A stretch of 53,217 nucleotides of DNA, from positions 1 through 53,217 of the forward strand of contig JAISBL010000024.1 in the NCBI GenBank assembly GCA_031266215.1, in the 5' to 3' direction. The stretch is from Tannerellaceae bacterium (lineage in GTDB: Bacteria > Bacteroidota > Bacteroidia > Bacteroidales > Tannerellaceae). How positions within the stretch are numbered: position 1 is the first letter of the stretch; every line of letters starts with the position of its first letter. This document shows positions 20,001 through 29,150 of the stretch, in pieces. Under the pieces are notes generated by a model. It was given only the letters and a program-made list of their open reading frames with translations, ran no database searches and had not been told where the DNA came from. Made by a program: the position numbers and the translations under genes.

Positions 20001-21974
20001 GAAAGCTCGTCGGTCGGGTTCTCAGCCTGCTACGGCAGTAACGTCACCGTCAGCCTGGCCGAAAAACCGGCAGGCGGCATCACCTTCAACTGGTTCGACG
20101 AAGACGGGCACCCGCTGGGCACGGGCCTGTCAAGAACGATAACCATGGGAGACGCAGACTCCGTATACATGATCCATCCGATCGTCAGCACAGGCGCTTA
20201 TACCGTTGTTGACTTCCCCAACGGAGAATTAACCGTAGCCCTGGTCAATTCCTCAGGCTCAACGGCCACCATGAGGTGGACGGGGCTCGTCAACCACGAC
20301 TGGAAGAATCCGGGGAACTGGGTAGAAGTGAAAGGAGGCTACGAGACCCCGGTCGCCTGGGCGCCTACGGGATGCGTAGACGTGATTATACCCTCCGGCG
20401 CCACCAACTATCCGGAGCTGATCGACCCCATGCAATGCCGCAATATTATAATGAAAGACCGGGCGATGCTCAAGAACCCACACGTACTGACGTACTCCAA
20501 CGCATCGGTAGAGCTGAAGCTCACGCCCTGGGAAAAAGACCGCTTCATCATGTGGTCGGCCCCTCTGAAAGATATGTATTCAGGCGATTACCACTTTACG
20601 AAAGCCGACGGAACTCCCAACTGGGGCGACGTATACATGATGTTCTTCCAGATGCCCAACCCCGACGTACAAGGCAGCGCCCCGGTGGCTAATAACCTCA
20701 CCGCGACATTCGGCAACCCCGGTAAAGCCCTGCCCCTTGGCAGCGCCTTCAACTTCCGCCTGGCCGCCACTTCCATAAACCGCGACTCAGTGCTCACCTT
20801 CCCCCGGACGGCTGCGACATACACCTCCGCCAACAACACTATGTTTACCGGTCTCACGAGGTTAAACGGCCACCGCTTCATCACCGACGGAATAACACTG
20901 AGCGGTAACCAGTTCAATATACCGGTGCCAGGTAATATGGGCGTACCGAACAGGTTCCTCCAGATAGTCAACCCGTACATGGCCTACCTCGACGCCGGCG
21001 CCTTCCTTAACGGCAACAGCGCGATACTCGAAGCCAGCGGATACATAGAATGGGACGGCAGTGTCAGTTCAGGCCTCATCGGCCACCGTATGAACCTCTC
21101 GCCCGACGGCATGAGGTACGAATGGATCAGCAGCGCACCTGCCGGGACGAGCAGCGGCATGATCCCGCCCCTGAAATCATTCTTTGTAATGAAGAAAGCG
21201 AACGTACCCGATATCCCCCTCAAAATGTCTCCCGCATGGACAACCACCACCGGCGTATCCAACCCCTACACCCTTCGCGCCTCACCCGACGGGACGGAGA
21301 CCAACATCCTGCGCATCAAAGCCACGCAAGGCGATAAAGAAAGCTACGCCATACTCTGCTACAGTCCCCGGGCGCATCCCTACTACGACGGGAGCGAAGA
21401 TGTCTATCAGCTCTTCTACGACGATATCGCCCTCACCGTCTACGCACTCACACCCTGGAAAGACGCCCTGTCAATATATGCCGACGGAGACTTTTCCACC
21501 CGTGACACCGACCTTGGGCTGCGCATACGCGATGCAGGCGAGATAACGCTTGAGTTCTCAGGCATGGCCACCTTCGGGCACAACGTCTGGCTCGTAGACC
21601 GCGTAGCCGGCAAAGAGATAGACCTCCGCCAGCAATCCAGCTACACCTTTGCAGCCGGCAGGGCGCCGGGTAGCGGCGTACTCGAACTGAACGACCGCTT
21701 TGCCATCCGCGCCAGCTACACCGGCGAGGGGATAACCGGCAACCGGGCGATAACCCTGCCCCGGTGGAACGTATCTTCGGCCGACAGGGCCATCGTCATA
21801 CAATCCACGTCGCTCCCCATTGGCAACCTGCATATATACGATGTAACGGGCGCCCTGGTGTACTCCGCCGGCGCACCGTCAGCCTACTTCCGCATACCTC
21901 TGGCGCAGGGCATCTACATCATAAAAGCACAGGTAGGCATAGAGAACAAAGTAGAGAAAGTATTTGTAAAATAA
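17070..21974 (+). CDS. Large FG-GAP/VCBS-repeat surface protein with T9SS type A-like C-terminal tail
   Basis: Signal peptide; repeated DLDGDGIPEVV / DINGDGIPDVV / DFDNDGVLEI; C-terminal GNLHIYDVTGALVYSAG...QGIYIIKAQVGIENKVEKVFVK. Confidence 0.8.
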   Translation: MINLVPTTKIILSGVLFLILSPIASAQVLFDAPGYVHTGNVTACFTYMGEVDFTSAYRFTPNTVYGTDDPSSDYYLNGYSIPLVADLNHDGYPEIVALGVTANNSSGRYNGIRILNGQTGQRIAKLPFKQGTADISGYFEYNNYHPSPSPIALVDSDRDGIIEVIMAFPNGGTATSSYRSTLSSYEIVPDGATYTLREKWHSSTNYNAPLTATSDYHKPIPTVVDLDGDGIPEVVVYNKIYNAVNGHLLATLETLGTDAFIGRDPNMYDDDKFVGFNYVYDLDMDGVYDVAAGGKVYKITAGAINNGDRTFNYTTHPVSSTPVDTPTGVADINGDGIPDVVCVFVERRSSSSGRIMVVVWNPGFLATDGNGNIVPGNLQPQLLAMQTFGMSSGTDGNFGSNSYVYIGDIDGREQVVNGKTYRLPEIAILSGKYRYAATTGSNPSSPLGIHPNIPSGSFPTSDASSGGSTSGREGDLIGFTWDASDGLNYSNRLKLSFVLEHDDQSTETGFTMFDFDNDGVLEICYRDEQYLRIIKPVKPFIKLGSTTAADGIVFREAVKSGTGFEYPVIADIDNDASAEMVVMGHPTSDAAFNGFVYAVGNGTGGKFAPALPVWNQFMYDPFKIDIDLKTPTAAEGRHAINRLDPEFTFRREIKDVNNQVVKTIEAFQPFNGTLIQAPYFTADTPALFPQQKLKFEPIVYKTAAYIIDAQDADPAKRPRIVTGPPYYAEITIGNWAGSLSIIPRNTPITVYRNNLISQATYVNKYPLSSPDLRHETSPGSGTFAAPTNSFAGIQPGGEIRIRIPITDVNDVYWVRLADDSGGSPWIWRFGLDDDPLGTESNPGLGIGVARRQYRDCDWEDQSVRVSKYRTFDDAATVQEYHPVKIDILDNDFLPDYSPYDFYLGLTLSDANITMQPKAGYLTYSGSGHNAAVEYHHDGRVALTAGIDSFQYSFTFSNPEYNPAQNTTVTSMVYIYVLESSSVGFSACYGSNVTVSLAEKPAGGITFNWFDEDGHPLGTGLSRTITMGDADSVYMIHPIVSTGAYTVVDFPNGELTVALVNSSGSTATMRWTGLVNHDWKNPGNWVEVKGGYETPVAWAPTGCVDVIIPSGATNYPELIDPMQCRNIIMKDRAMLKNPHVLTYSNASVELKLTPWEKDRFIMWSAPLKDMYSGDYHFTKADGTPNWGDVYMMFFQMPNPDVQGSAPVANNLTATFGNPGKALPLGSAFNFRLAATSINRDSVLTFPRTAATYTSANNTMFTGLTRLNGHRFITDGITLSGNQFNIPVPGNMGVPNRFLQIVNPYMAYLDAGAFLNGNSAILEASGYIEWDGSVSSGLIGHRMNLSPDGMRYEWISSAPAGTSSGMIPPLKSFFVMKKANVPDIPLKMSPAWTTTTGVSNPYTLRASPDGTETNILRIKATQGDKESYAILCYSPRAHPYYDGSEDVYQLFYDDIALTVYALTPWKDALSIYADGDFSTRDTDLGLRIRDAGEITLEFSGMATFGHNVWLVDRVAGKEIDLRQQSSYTFAAGRAPGSGVLELNDRFAIRASYTGEGITGNRAITLPRWNVSSADRAIVIQSTSLPIGNLHIYDVTGALVYSAGAPSAYFRIPLAQGIYIIKAQVGIENKVEKVFVK

Positions 21975-22138
21975 AAGAAAGTCAAAGATAACCGGGGCAG
22001 GGCGCCTCTCCTACAGCCCTCCCCAAAGTGGCGGGAGATCCACAAGGGAGCCAAAAGTTGTTGCAGTTAATATATACCGGAGGTAAAAAACCCTTGTACT
22101 CTCGCCACTTATTATTTCCGTCCCTCCCGCCGCATTAA

Positions 22139-22165
22139 TGTAAAACGCCCCTGTCCGTGACGCCG
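22139..22165 (+). repeat. Copy of a dispersed intergenic motif TGTAAAACGCCCCTGTCCGTGACGCCG
   Basis: Related copies at 52833-52855 (+) and 50772-50805 (-). Confidence 0.6.
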
Positions 22166-22319
22166 GGCTATAGCAGGGCAACCTGGTTCCATATGTCGTC
22201 ATTACGTGAGTTTTCGATGTAAGAAACCCAGGTTACAGGGTGCCCTCATAACCCGGTATAAGAAAACACCTTTACCGTATCGCCAATTACTGTGGCGAAT
22301 GCCCATTCGCTTAACACCG

Positions 22320-22848
22320 TTGCCGGCATTGGCGCCACACTGTTGCCGGCATTGGTGCCACACTGTTGCAAGCGCTTGCTACACATCGGCGCAAGCACTT
22401 GCTACACATCGGCGCAAGCGCTTGCTACACACCGGTGCAAGCGCTTGCTACACACTGGTGCAAGCGCTTGCTACACACTGGTGCCAGCACTTGCTACACA
22501 CTGGTGCAAGCGCTTGCTACGCACTGGTGCAAGCACTTGCTACGCACTGGTGCAAGCACTTGCTACACACCGGTGCTAGCATTAGCTCCACACCGGTGCT
22601 AGCATTAGCTCCACATCGGTGCCAGCATTAGCTCCACACCGGTGCTAGCATTAGCTCCACACCGGTGCTAGCATTAGCTCCACATCGGTGCTAGCATTAG
22701 CTCTACATCGGTGCTAGCATTAGCTCCACATCGGTGCTAGCATTAGCTCCACACAGGAGCCAGCATTAGCTCCACACCGGTGCAAGTATTAGCTCCATAC
22801 AGGAGCAAGCGTTTGCTCCATACAAGAGCAAGCGTTTGCTCCACGCCA
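22320..22848. repeat. Array C: twenty-three 23-bp tandem units in perfect register
   Basis: Two main subfamilies, GTGCAAGCGCTTGCTACACACTG and GTGCTAGCATTAGCTCCACACCG, with divergent ends (TTGCCGGCATTGGCGCCACACTG; GAGCAAGCGTTTGCTCCATACAA). The last full unit starts at 22826, as expected from a strict 23-bp period. Confidence 0.97.
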
Positions 22849-22871
22849 TGAGCGGCAGCGAGCGTATGCGA

Positions 22872-22927
22872 CGCCAGGCGTTTGACACACGGTGTAACAA
22901 CAGAAAGTGTCTGTGGCGCCTTTTTTT
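22872..22927 (+). terminator. Terminator-like structure between array C and the sigma factor
   Basis: CGCCA...GACAC...GTGTC-TG-TGGCG followed by CC and TTTTTTT. Confidence 0.45.
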
Positions 22928-22988
22928 ATGGATGGGGATGCAACTTTATGCCGGGCATTTTCATCATAATCACTGAGAGCGTATTATT

Positions 22989-23564
22989 ATGGAAGAAGAA
23001 GAACGATTGATTTACGGATGCATACGGGGTGAGTCATGGGCTTGTGAAGGAATTTACAAGGCATACGCTCCTGCCATGATGAGCCTCTGTATGCGTTACG
23101 TAAATGACAGGGAGACTGCCCGCGACCTGGTGCAGGAGGGTTTTATAAAGGTGTTCGGCAAGATCGGCGCCTACTCGGCCTCCGGGGCGTTTGGCGGCTG
23201 GGTGAGGCGGATATTCGTGACAACTTCCCTTGAGCATCTCCGCAGGAAGGATACATGGAAGTATGCCGGACCTGTAGACGAGTGCGCCGGGCTGATGGAG
23301 AGCGTGGAGACTGATGTGATGGACCGGTTATCGGCAGACGACCTGCTGGACTGTATCGCACAGTTGCCTGCCGGATACCGGACGGTGTTCAACATGTATG
23401 CGATCGAAGGGTATTCGCATAAGGAGATAGCCGCGTCGCTGGGCATAAGTGAGATCACTTCGCGAACCCAGTTTATTCGCGCAAGGAATGTGTTGCAAAA
23501 GTGTGTACAATCTTTAATAGAGAATGAAAATGCCGGAAAAGAAAGAGCCAAAGGAATCTTCTGA
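22989..23564 (+). CDS. ECF RNA polymerase sigma-70 factor
   Basis: Sigma region 2 (YAPAMMSLCMRYVNDRETARDLVQEGFIKVF) and region 4 (AQLPAGYRTVFNMYAIEGYSHKEIAASLGISEITSRTQFIRARNVLQK). Confidence 0.92.
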   Translation: MEEEERLIYGCIRGESWACEGIYKAYAPAMMSLCMRYVNDRETARDLVQEGFIKVFGKIGAYSASGAFGGWVRRIFVTTSLEHLRRKDTWKYAGPVDECAGLMESVETDVMDRLSADDLLDCIAQLPAGYRTVFNMYAIEGYSHKEIAASLGISEITSRTQFIRARNVLQKCVQSLIENENAGKERAKGIF

Positions 23565-24801
23565 CCGTTTCAGCGAATATATGCGGCAACGGCTTGAGAA
23601 CTACAGCATGCCTCTGGATGACGGCTGCTGGAAAGAGATAGATGCGCGGCGGAAGCGGGCGACGAGGCTCAGGCGCCTCAGCATGGCGGCGGCAGTGCTG
23701 TCGGCGGCAGTGGTGGCTGCGCTACTGTGGTTAAATGCTCCGGCCCCGCGCGACAGTTCTCCGGTGGTGGCGGATGTGGCGCCGGAATATGTTACGCCGG
23801 AAGGGCCGGTGACGGAGAGACCTGCGGCGCCTGTTATGAAGGATGAGGCCGGGACTTCCCTGGTTGCGGACGCATCCGCCTCGAAACCTGTGGAGCCGTC
23901 GTCGGAGGGTGCTCCCGTGGAGCCTGAGCCGCCTGTGGAGGATACCACGGCGGGGCCGCCGCCGGCAGAGGATACGCCCGGGCCGCCGGCTGAGGATGTT
24001 CCCGCAGGGCCGGAACCGGCAGAGGATGCAGCCCCCGTGGGGCCGGGGCTGAAACCCGGCTCAGGAGGCAGATATGACGCTTCGCCAATGCAACCTGAGA
24101 TGGCCGTGTTTGCCACGGGAACCGGGAAGAAAGACAAGTGGCTGGTCTCCGCTCTGTTTGAATCGGGAGGGAGTTTCTCCCTGGCGCCCGGAGACTATTA
24201 TGTGTACGACAATGTTCAGAACGACATGTCTTCCGGTTCGCCTCTGCGGGTCGGGGAGATTGTTCCGCCGGAGTATACGCACGTCGTCCCCGACTATACC
24301 GACAAGACCTGCCTCCCTCCCCTATCGTTCGGCTTCCTGCTGCGCAGGGAACTGGGCGGACGGATGGCCGTCGAAAGCGGACTGGTGTACACCTACCTCG
24401 CCACAAAGTTTAACCGGAGCCCTGTTCCCCGCTCTGAGGCGCAGTTGAATCTGCACTATCTGGGAATACCCGTCAACCTTGTCGCCTATCTGCACAATAG
24501 CGCCAGGTGGGACGTCTACGCCTCAGGGGGAATTATGGTCGAGAAGGGCGTACGCTCATTCTACGAGCAACGGCAGTATGCCGGGGATAAGGTAATTGCC
24601 TCCACCATAAATACATCCATTGACGGGCTGCAATGGTCGCTGAACGCTTCCATAGGCGTCTCTTATCACATCCACAAAGCCTGGAGTATATACCTGGAGC
24701 CGCGGCTGTCGTACTATTTCGACTCCGGACAGCCGGTAAGCATACGTACGGAGCATCCCACAACCATCGGCCTGGGGGCAGGCGTCAGGTACGGATTTTA
24801 G
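23524..24801 (+). CDS. Putative dual-membrane-spanning anti-sigma factor: cytoplasmic N-terminus, one TM, Pro/Glu-rich linker, C-terminal outer-membrane beta-barrel
   Basis: N-terminal LENYSMPLDDGCWKEIDARRKR then TM LSMAAAVLSAAVVAALLWL; PVEPEPPVEDTTAGPPPAEDTPGPPAEDVPAGPEPAED linker; barrel ending in GAGVRYGF. Overlaps the sigma gene by about 35-41 nt. Confidence 0.75.
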   Translation: MKMPEKKEPKESSDRFSEYMRQRLENYSMPLDDGCWKEIDARRKRATRLRRLSMAAAVLSAAVVAALLWLNAPAPRDSSPVVADVAPEYVTPEGPVTERPAAPVMKDEAGTSLVADASASKPVEPSSEGAPVEPEPPVEDTTAGPPPAEDTPGPPAEDVPAGPEPAEDAAPVGPGLKPGSGGRYDASPMQPEMAVFATGTGKKDKWLVSALFESGGSFSLAPGDYYVYDNVQNDMSSGSPLRVGEIVPPEYTHVVPDYTDKTCLPPLSFGFLLRRELGGRMAVESGLVYTYLATKFNRSPVPRSEAQLNLHYLGIPVNLVAYLHNSARWDVYASGGIMVEKGVRSFYEQRQYAGDKVIASTINTSIDGLQWSLNASIGVSYHIHKAWSIYLEPRLSYYFDSGQPVSIRTEHPTTIGLGAGVRYGF

Positions 24802-24858
24802 TAATCGATACAATTGTATGTTAGTAAAATATGTAATAATCAAAAAAGAGGAAAGAAC

Positions 24859-26103
24859 ATGAAAAGACTAATTTGTTTAGCCTGCACTGCGGTGGGGCTG
24901 TTATTCACCGGCTGTGGTGATAACACAATACGTGAAACGATAGAGTACATGGTTAACGAACCGGTATTCATGCCGGCGGCGGATTTCCGGAACCTGCCTG
25001 TTCAGACGACAGCGGCAAAGGAAATAAAGACCAGAGGCAAGCTGTGCTTCTACGAAGGTTACCTTTATATCAGCGAGCCGGGCAGCGGTATTCACATTAT
25101 AGACAACCGCAACCCTTCATCGCCAGCGGCCGTGGGTTTCGTCGAACTGTTAGGCAACGCCGACATTGCCATCCGTAATGGCAAACTGTATGCCGACGCT
25201 TTTGTAGACCTCCTGTGGTTCGACATCAGCAACGCGGCTGAACCGCAACTGCTCGGCCGTGTCGAAAACCTCTTCACCGACGCCCTGCCGGTTATAGATA
25301 ACGGGTACGGATGCGACTACTCCATGTTAACCCCTGAGAGCATAGGCAATAACATCGTAGTTGGCTGGACGGTGAAAAAGCGTATCGAGGAGATTGTCCG
25401 TCACCCTAATGATGAAATGCTGGCAGACGTCAGCAGTAACGGCCAGGCAAATGGAGCGAACGGCTCCATGTCACGCTTCGGCTTGTACAAGGATTACCTA
25501 TATGCGGTCATGAATTACCAGATGAGTATCATAGACCTCTCCGGCACGGAGCCGGTCAAAGCCATTGAAAGCATCTATATTGGCGATGTGGAAACTATCT
25601 TTTCATACAAAGACAACCTGTTCCTGGGTACGCCTACGGGAATGAGTATCTTTTCGGTCGCCAACCCGGTTGCACCTGTCCGTATGTCCACCGTATGGCA
25701 CGTCTACGGTTGCGACCCGGTGGTGGTCGATAACGACCTGGCTTATGTCACGGTCCACTCAGGTAACACCTGCGGTCAAAACAACAATGAGCTGTTGATC
25801 ATAGACGTCAGCGACGTTGAGAGTCCAAAGCTGCTTGTGTCCTACACCATGACCAGGCCTAAAGGACTGGGTATAGACCGTGGCACGCTATTCCTTTGCG
25901 ACGAGGGATTGAAGGTATACAAACTCGGTAACCCCCAGGAGCTAATGGCAAACCGCCTGGCTTATTTCGCAGATATGGAAGGATACGACGTAGTCCCGTA
26001 CAACGATGTATTGATGATGATAGCAGACGATGGCTTATACCAGTACGACTATTCCGACCTGGAGAAGATTTCCCTCCTGAGTAAAATCTCCATCGTGAAA
26101 TAA
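24859..26103 (+). CDS. LVIVD/beta-propeller-like lipoprotein
   Basis: MKRLICLACTAVGLLFTGC lipobox; repeated GIHIIDNRNPSSPAAVG, LLWFDISNAAEPQLLG, MSIFSVANPVAPVRM, LLIIDVSDVESPKLL. Confidence 0.75.
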   Translation: MKRLICLACTAVGLLFTGCGDNTIRETIEYMVNEPVFMPAADFRNLPVQTTAAKEIKTRGKLCFYEGYLYISEPGSGIHIIDNRNPSSPAAVGFVELLGNADIAIRNGKLYADAFVDLLWFDISNAAEPQLLGRVENLFTDALPVIDNGYGCDYSMLTPESIGNNIVVGWTVKKRIEEIVRHPNDEMLADVSSNGQANGANGSMSRFGLYKDYLYAVMNYQMSIIDLSGTEPVKAIESIYIGDVETIFSYKDNLFLGTPTGMSIFSVANPVAPVRMSTVWHVYGCDPVVVDNDLAYVTVHSGNTCGQNNNELLIIDVSDVESPKLLVSYTMTRPKGLGIDRGTLFLCDEGLKVYKLGNPQELMANRLAYFADMEGYDVVPYNDVLMMIADDGLYQYDYSDLEKISLLSKISIVK

Positions 26104-26142
26104 TCGAAAGGTATAGTCCGGTCGTTCCGTCAGGAAAACAAA

Positions 26143-26170
26143 GGGCCGTGGGTGAAATCACCCACGGCCC
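26143..26170 (-). terminator. Terminator at the end of the ribosomal operon
   Basis: GGGCCGTGGGTG-AAAT-CACCCACGGCCC, a 12-bp perfect stem, T-rich (TTTGTTTT) on the minus strand. Confidence 0.85.
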
Positions 26171-26201
26171 CTGTTGTAAGATTAAGCCTTTGAAAGATTT
26201 G

Positions 26202-26690
26202 TTATTCTGCGTTTTTCACTTCCTCCGCAACAACTTCGGCTTCCTGTGCCGCCGGCGCCTGTGGAGTAGTTGATTTTTTACGTGAACGCCGGGTCCTGGA
26301 TGCTTTGGTAGTTGCTCCTTTAAGCATATTTTCATTGTAATCAACCAGTTCTATAAAGCACATGGCTGCGTTGTCGCCTAAACGGTTCCCGGTCTTGATA
26401 ATCCGGGTATATCCTCCGGGGCGGCTGCCTATCTTTGATGATATTTCCTTAAAAAGTTCGGTCACGGCATATTTGTCCTGCAATTGACTAAACACTACAC
26501 GTCTCGAATGTGTTGTATCTTCTCTGGATTTGGTAATAAGTGGTTCTACATACTTGCGCAACGCTTTGGCTTTGGCAGTAGTAGTAAATATCCTCTTATG
26601 CTTGATTAAAGAAGAGGCCATATTTGAAAGCATCGCCTCACGGTGAGTGTTGGTACGCCCTAAATGGTTTATTTTTTTATTATGTCTCAT
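26202..26690 (-). CDS. rplQ: 50S ribosomal protein L17
   Basis: [34 protein letters not shown]. Confidence 0.97.
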   Translation of the reverse strand: MRHNKKINHLGRTNTHREAMLSNMASSLIKHKRIFTTTAKAKALRKYVEPLITKSREDTTHSRRVVFSQLQDKYAVTELFKEISSKIGSRPGGYTRIIKTGNRLGDNAAMCFIELVDYNENMLKGATTKASRTRRSRKKSTTPQAPAAQEAEVVAEEVKNAE

Positions 26691-26697
26691 CGCTTTA

Positions 26698-27690
26698 TTA
26701 GTCTTTGTCTAATTTATACTTAATAATATCCATGCCAAAAGAAAGGTCCAGGCTTTCGAGAAGTTCGTCGAGTTCGGTGAGTGACTTTTTCCCGAAATTA
26801 CGGAACTTGAGGAGGTCGTTCTTGTTGAATTTGACGAGTTCGCCCAAAGTCTCAACGTCGGCTGCCTTCAGGCAATTAAGCGCACGCACCGAAAGATCCA
26901 TATCCGACAGTTTGCTTTTAAGCAGTTGCCGCATGTGTAGTATTTCTTCGTCAAACTCTTCATTTCCTTCAACACTGACGGTCTCCACTGCAATCTTATC
27001 ATCAGAGAACAGCATGAAGTGGTGGATCAATATTTTAGCGGCTTCTTTCAATGCATCTTTCGGATGTACGGAACCATCGGTAGATATTTCAATGATCAGC
27101 TTTTCGTAGTCTGTCTTTTGCTCAACACGGAAGTTCTCAACGGAATATTTGACATTACGTATTGGAGTATAGATGGAGTCGATAGCAATCTGTTGAACGT
27201 CTACAATTTGTTCTCTGTTTTCATCTGCCGGCACGTATCCGCGTCCTCTGTTGATTGTCAGTTCGATTTGAAAATTTGCGTTAGGGTCTAAACGGCAAAT
27301 AACCAGGTTGGGATTTAATATTTCAAATCCGTTTAGCTGCCTGCCTATGTCGCCTGCCTTGAACACTTCCGAACCCGAAACAGTAATACTTACTTTTTCA
27401 TTCTCCATATCCTCTATAATATGTTTGAATCTTACCTGTTTAAGATTCAAAATGATGTTTGTTACATCCTCGATAACTCCGGGAATAGAACCAAACTCGT
27501 GTTCAATACCACTGATCTTTATCGATGTAATAGCAAAACCTTCAAGCGAGGAGAGCAGAATACGGCGCAGGGCATTACCGATGGTAATACCATACCCGGG
27601 TTCCAACGGACGAAATTCAAACTTCCCGAAGAAATTGTCCGCTTCCAACATTAATACTTTATCGGGTCTTTGAAATGCTAATATCGCCAT
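26698..27690 (-). CDS. rpoA: RNA polymerase subunit alpha
   Basis: [29 protein letters not shown]-terminal [17 protein letters not shown]. Start set at MAILAFQRP. Confidence 0.97.
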   Translation of the reverse strand: MAILAFQRPDKVLMLEADNFFGKFEFRPLEPGYGITIGNALRRILLSSLEGFAITSIKISGIEHEFGSIPGVIEDVTNIILNLKQVRFKHIIEDMENEKVSITVSGSEVFKAGDIGRQLNGFEILNPNLVICRLDPNANFQIELTINRGRGYVPADENREQIVDVQQIAIDSIYTPIRNVKYSVENFRVEQKTDYEKLIIEISTDGSVHPKDALKEAAKILIHHFMLFSDDKIAVETVSVEGNEEFDEEILHMRQLLKSKLSDMDLSVRALNCLKAADVETLGELVKFNKNDLLKFRNFGKKSLTELDELLESLDLSFGMDIIKYKLDKD

Positions 27691-27702
27691 GGAAATCAAT
27701 TA

Positions 27703-28308
27703 TTATTTAGAATATAATTCTACGATCAACTGTTCTTTGATATTTTCAGGTATATCTGTTCTTTCAGGCAGGTGTAGTAACTTACCGCTTAAAGAAGACT
27801 GGTCCCATTCCATCCAGGGATATTTGCTGTGGTTAAAGCCGGATAGAGCGTCTGCTACAACCTCCAGTGATTTGGATTTTTCTCTTACCCCTATGACCTG
27901 GCCGGCTTTTACGGAATAAGAAGGTATGTTTACAACTTTCCCGTCTACCGTAATATGCCGGTGAGAAACCAGTTGGCGGGCCGCAGCTCTTGTCGGAGCT
28001 ATTCCAAAACGAAAGACGATATTGTCTAGACGTCCTTCCAGTAATTGCAGTAGCACTTCACCAGTGATTCCTTTGGAACGCGACGCTTTTTCAAACAGAT
28101 TTCTAAATTGTTTCTCCAACACACCGTAAGTATATTTCGCTTTTTGTTTTTCACGAAGCTGAATACCATATTCGGATGTTTTCCTCTTCCGGGCATTACC
28201 ATGTTGCCCCGGGGGGTAATTCTTTTTTGAAAGAACTTTGTCAGGTCCGAAAATAGCTTCGCCAAACTTACGGGCAATTTTTGTTTTTGGTCCAGTATAT
28301 CTTGCCAT
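27703..28308 (-). CDS. rpsD: 30S ribosomal protein S4
   Basis: [24 protein letters not shown]. Confidence 0.97.
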   Translation of the reverse strand: MARYTGPKTKIARKFGEAIFGPDKVLSKKNYPPGQHGNARKRKTSEYGIQLREKQKAKYTYGVLEKQFRNLFEKASRSKGITGEVLLQLLEGRLDNIVFRFGIAPTRAAARQLVSHRHITVDGKVVNIPSYSVKAGQVIGVREKSKSLEVVADALSGFNHSKYPWMEWDQSSLSGKLLHLPERTDIPENIKEQLIVELYSK

Positions 28309-28334
28309 TTTGCTTTAATTGTTTCTTAAATAAA

Positions 28335-28724
28335 TTATACTCTTCTCTTTTTGGGTGGGCGGCAGCCATTATGTGGAAGCGGTGTAACGTCAATAATTTC
28401 AGTCACTTCAATTCCCGCTCCATGAATCGTCCGGATAGCCGATTCACGTCCGTTTCCCGGTCCTTTTACGAATACTTTCACCTTTCTCATGCCGAGGTCA
28501 TAAGCCACTTTTGCACAATCCTGTGCGGCCATCTGTGCGGCGTAAGGTGTATTCTTTTTAGAGCTTCTGAATCCCATCTTACCGGCTGAAGACCAACTAA
28601 TCACCTGGCCTTCACTATTGGCCAGTGATACGATGATATTGTTAAAAGAAGAATGAATATGAGCTTGACCGTAAGCGTCAACTTTTACATTTCTTTTTTT
28701 TACTGCGACTGTTTTCTTTGCCAT
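28335..28724 (-). CDS. rpsK: 30S ribosomal protein S11
   Basis: [15 protein letters not shown]...[18 protein letters not shown]. Confidence 0.97.
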   Translation of the reverse strand: MAKKTVAVKKRNVKVDAYGQAHIHSSFNNIIVSLANSEGQVISWSSAGKMGFRSSKKNTPYAAQMAAQDCAKVAYDLGMRKVKVFVKGPGNGRESAIRTIHGAGIEVTEIIDVTPLPHNGCRPPKKRRV

Positions 28725-28735
28725 ATCAACTCTTA

Positions 28736-29116
28736 TTATTTAGTAGCTTTTTTCTTGTTTGCAACTGTCTTCTTCCTACCCTTGCGCGTACGGGCGTTGT
28801 TTTTTGTGCTCTGCCCTCTCAATGGTAAGCCGATACGATGACGTATACCTCTGTAACAGCCAATATCCATTAAGCGTTTGATGTTTAATTGTACCTCGGA
28901 ACGAAGGTCGCCTTCTACTTTATACCCGGCTCCAATGACTTCACGAATCTTCGCTGCCTGGTCGTCCGTCCAGTCCTTTACTTTTATATTGCGATCAACA
29001 CCTGCCTCTGTCAATATCGAATTAGATGCACTACGACCTATCCCGTAGATATATGTCAGAGCAATTTCTCCTCTTTTATTCTGCGGCAAATCAACGCCAA
29101 CTATTCTTATAGCCAT
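28736..29116 (-). CDS. rpsM: 30S ribosomal protein S13
   Basis: [28 protein letters not shown]. Confidence 0.97.
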   Translation of the reverse strand: MAIRIVGVDLPQNKRGEIALTYIYGIGRSASNSILTEAGVDRNIKVKDWTDDQAAKIREVIGAGYKVEGDLRSEVQLNIKRLMDIGCYRGIRHRIGLPLRGQSTKNNARTRKGRKKTVANKKKATK

Positions 29117-29150
29117 AATTTCTTACTATTTACTTGTTTACAATAATAAA

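Noticed and set aside
22206-22631. ORFs 22206-22631, 22292-22579 and 22366-22602 (ATHWCKRLLHTGAS repeats)
   Set aside because: By-products of 23-bp repeat translation in all three frames; overlapping alternatives with no independent support.
22320-22848. CRISPR array
   Set aside because: No unique spacers: whole 23-bp units repeat contiguously, and no cas genes are in the window. The same applies to arrays A, B, D and E.
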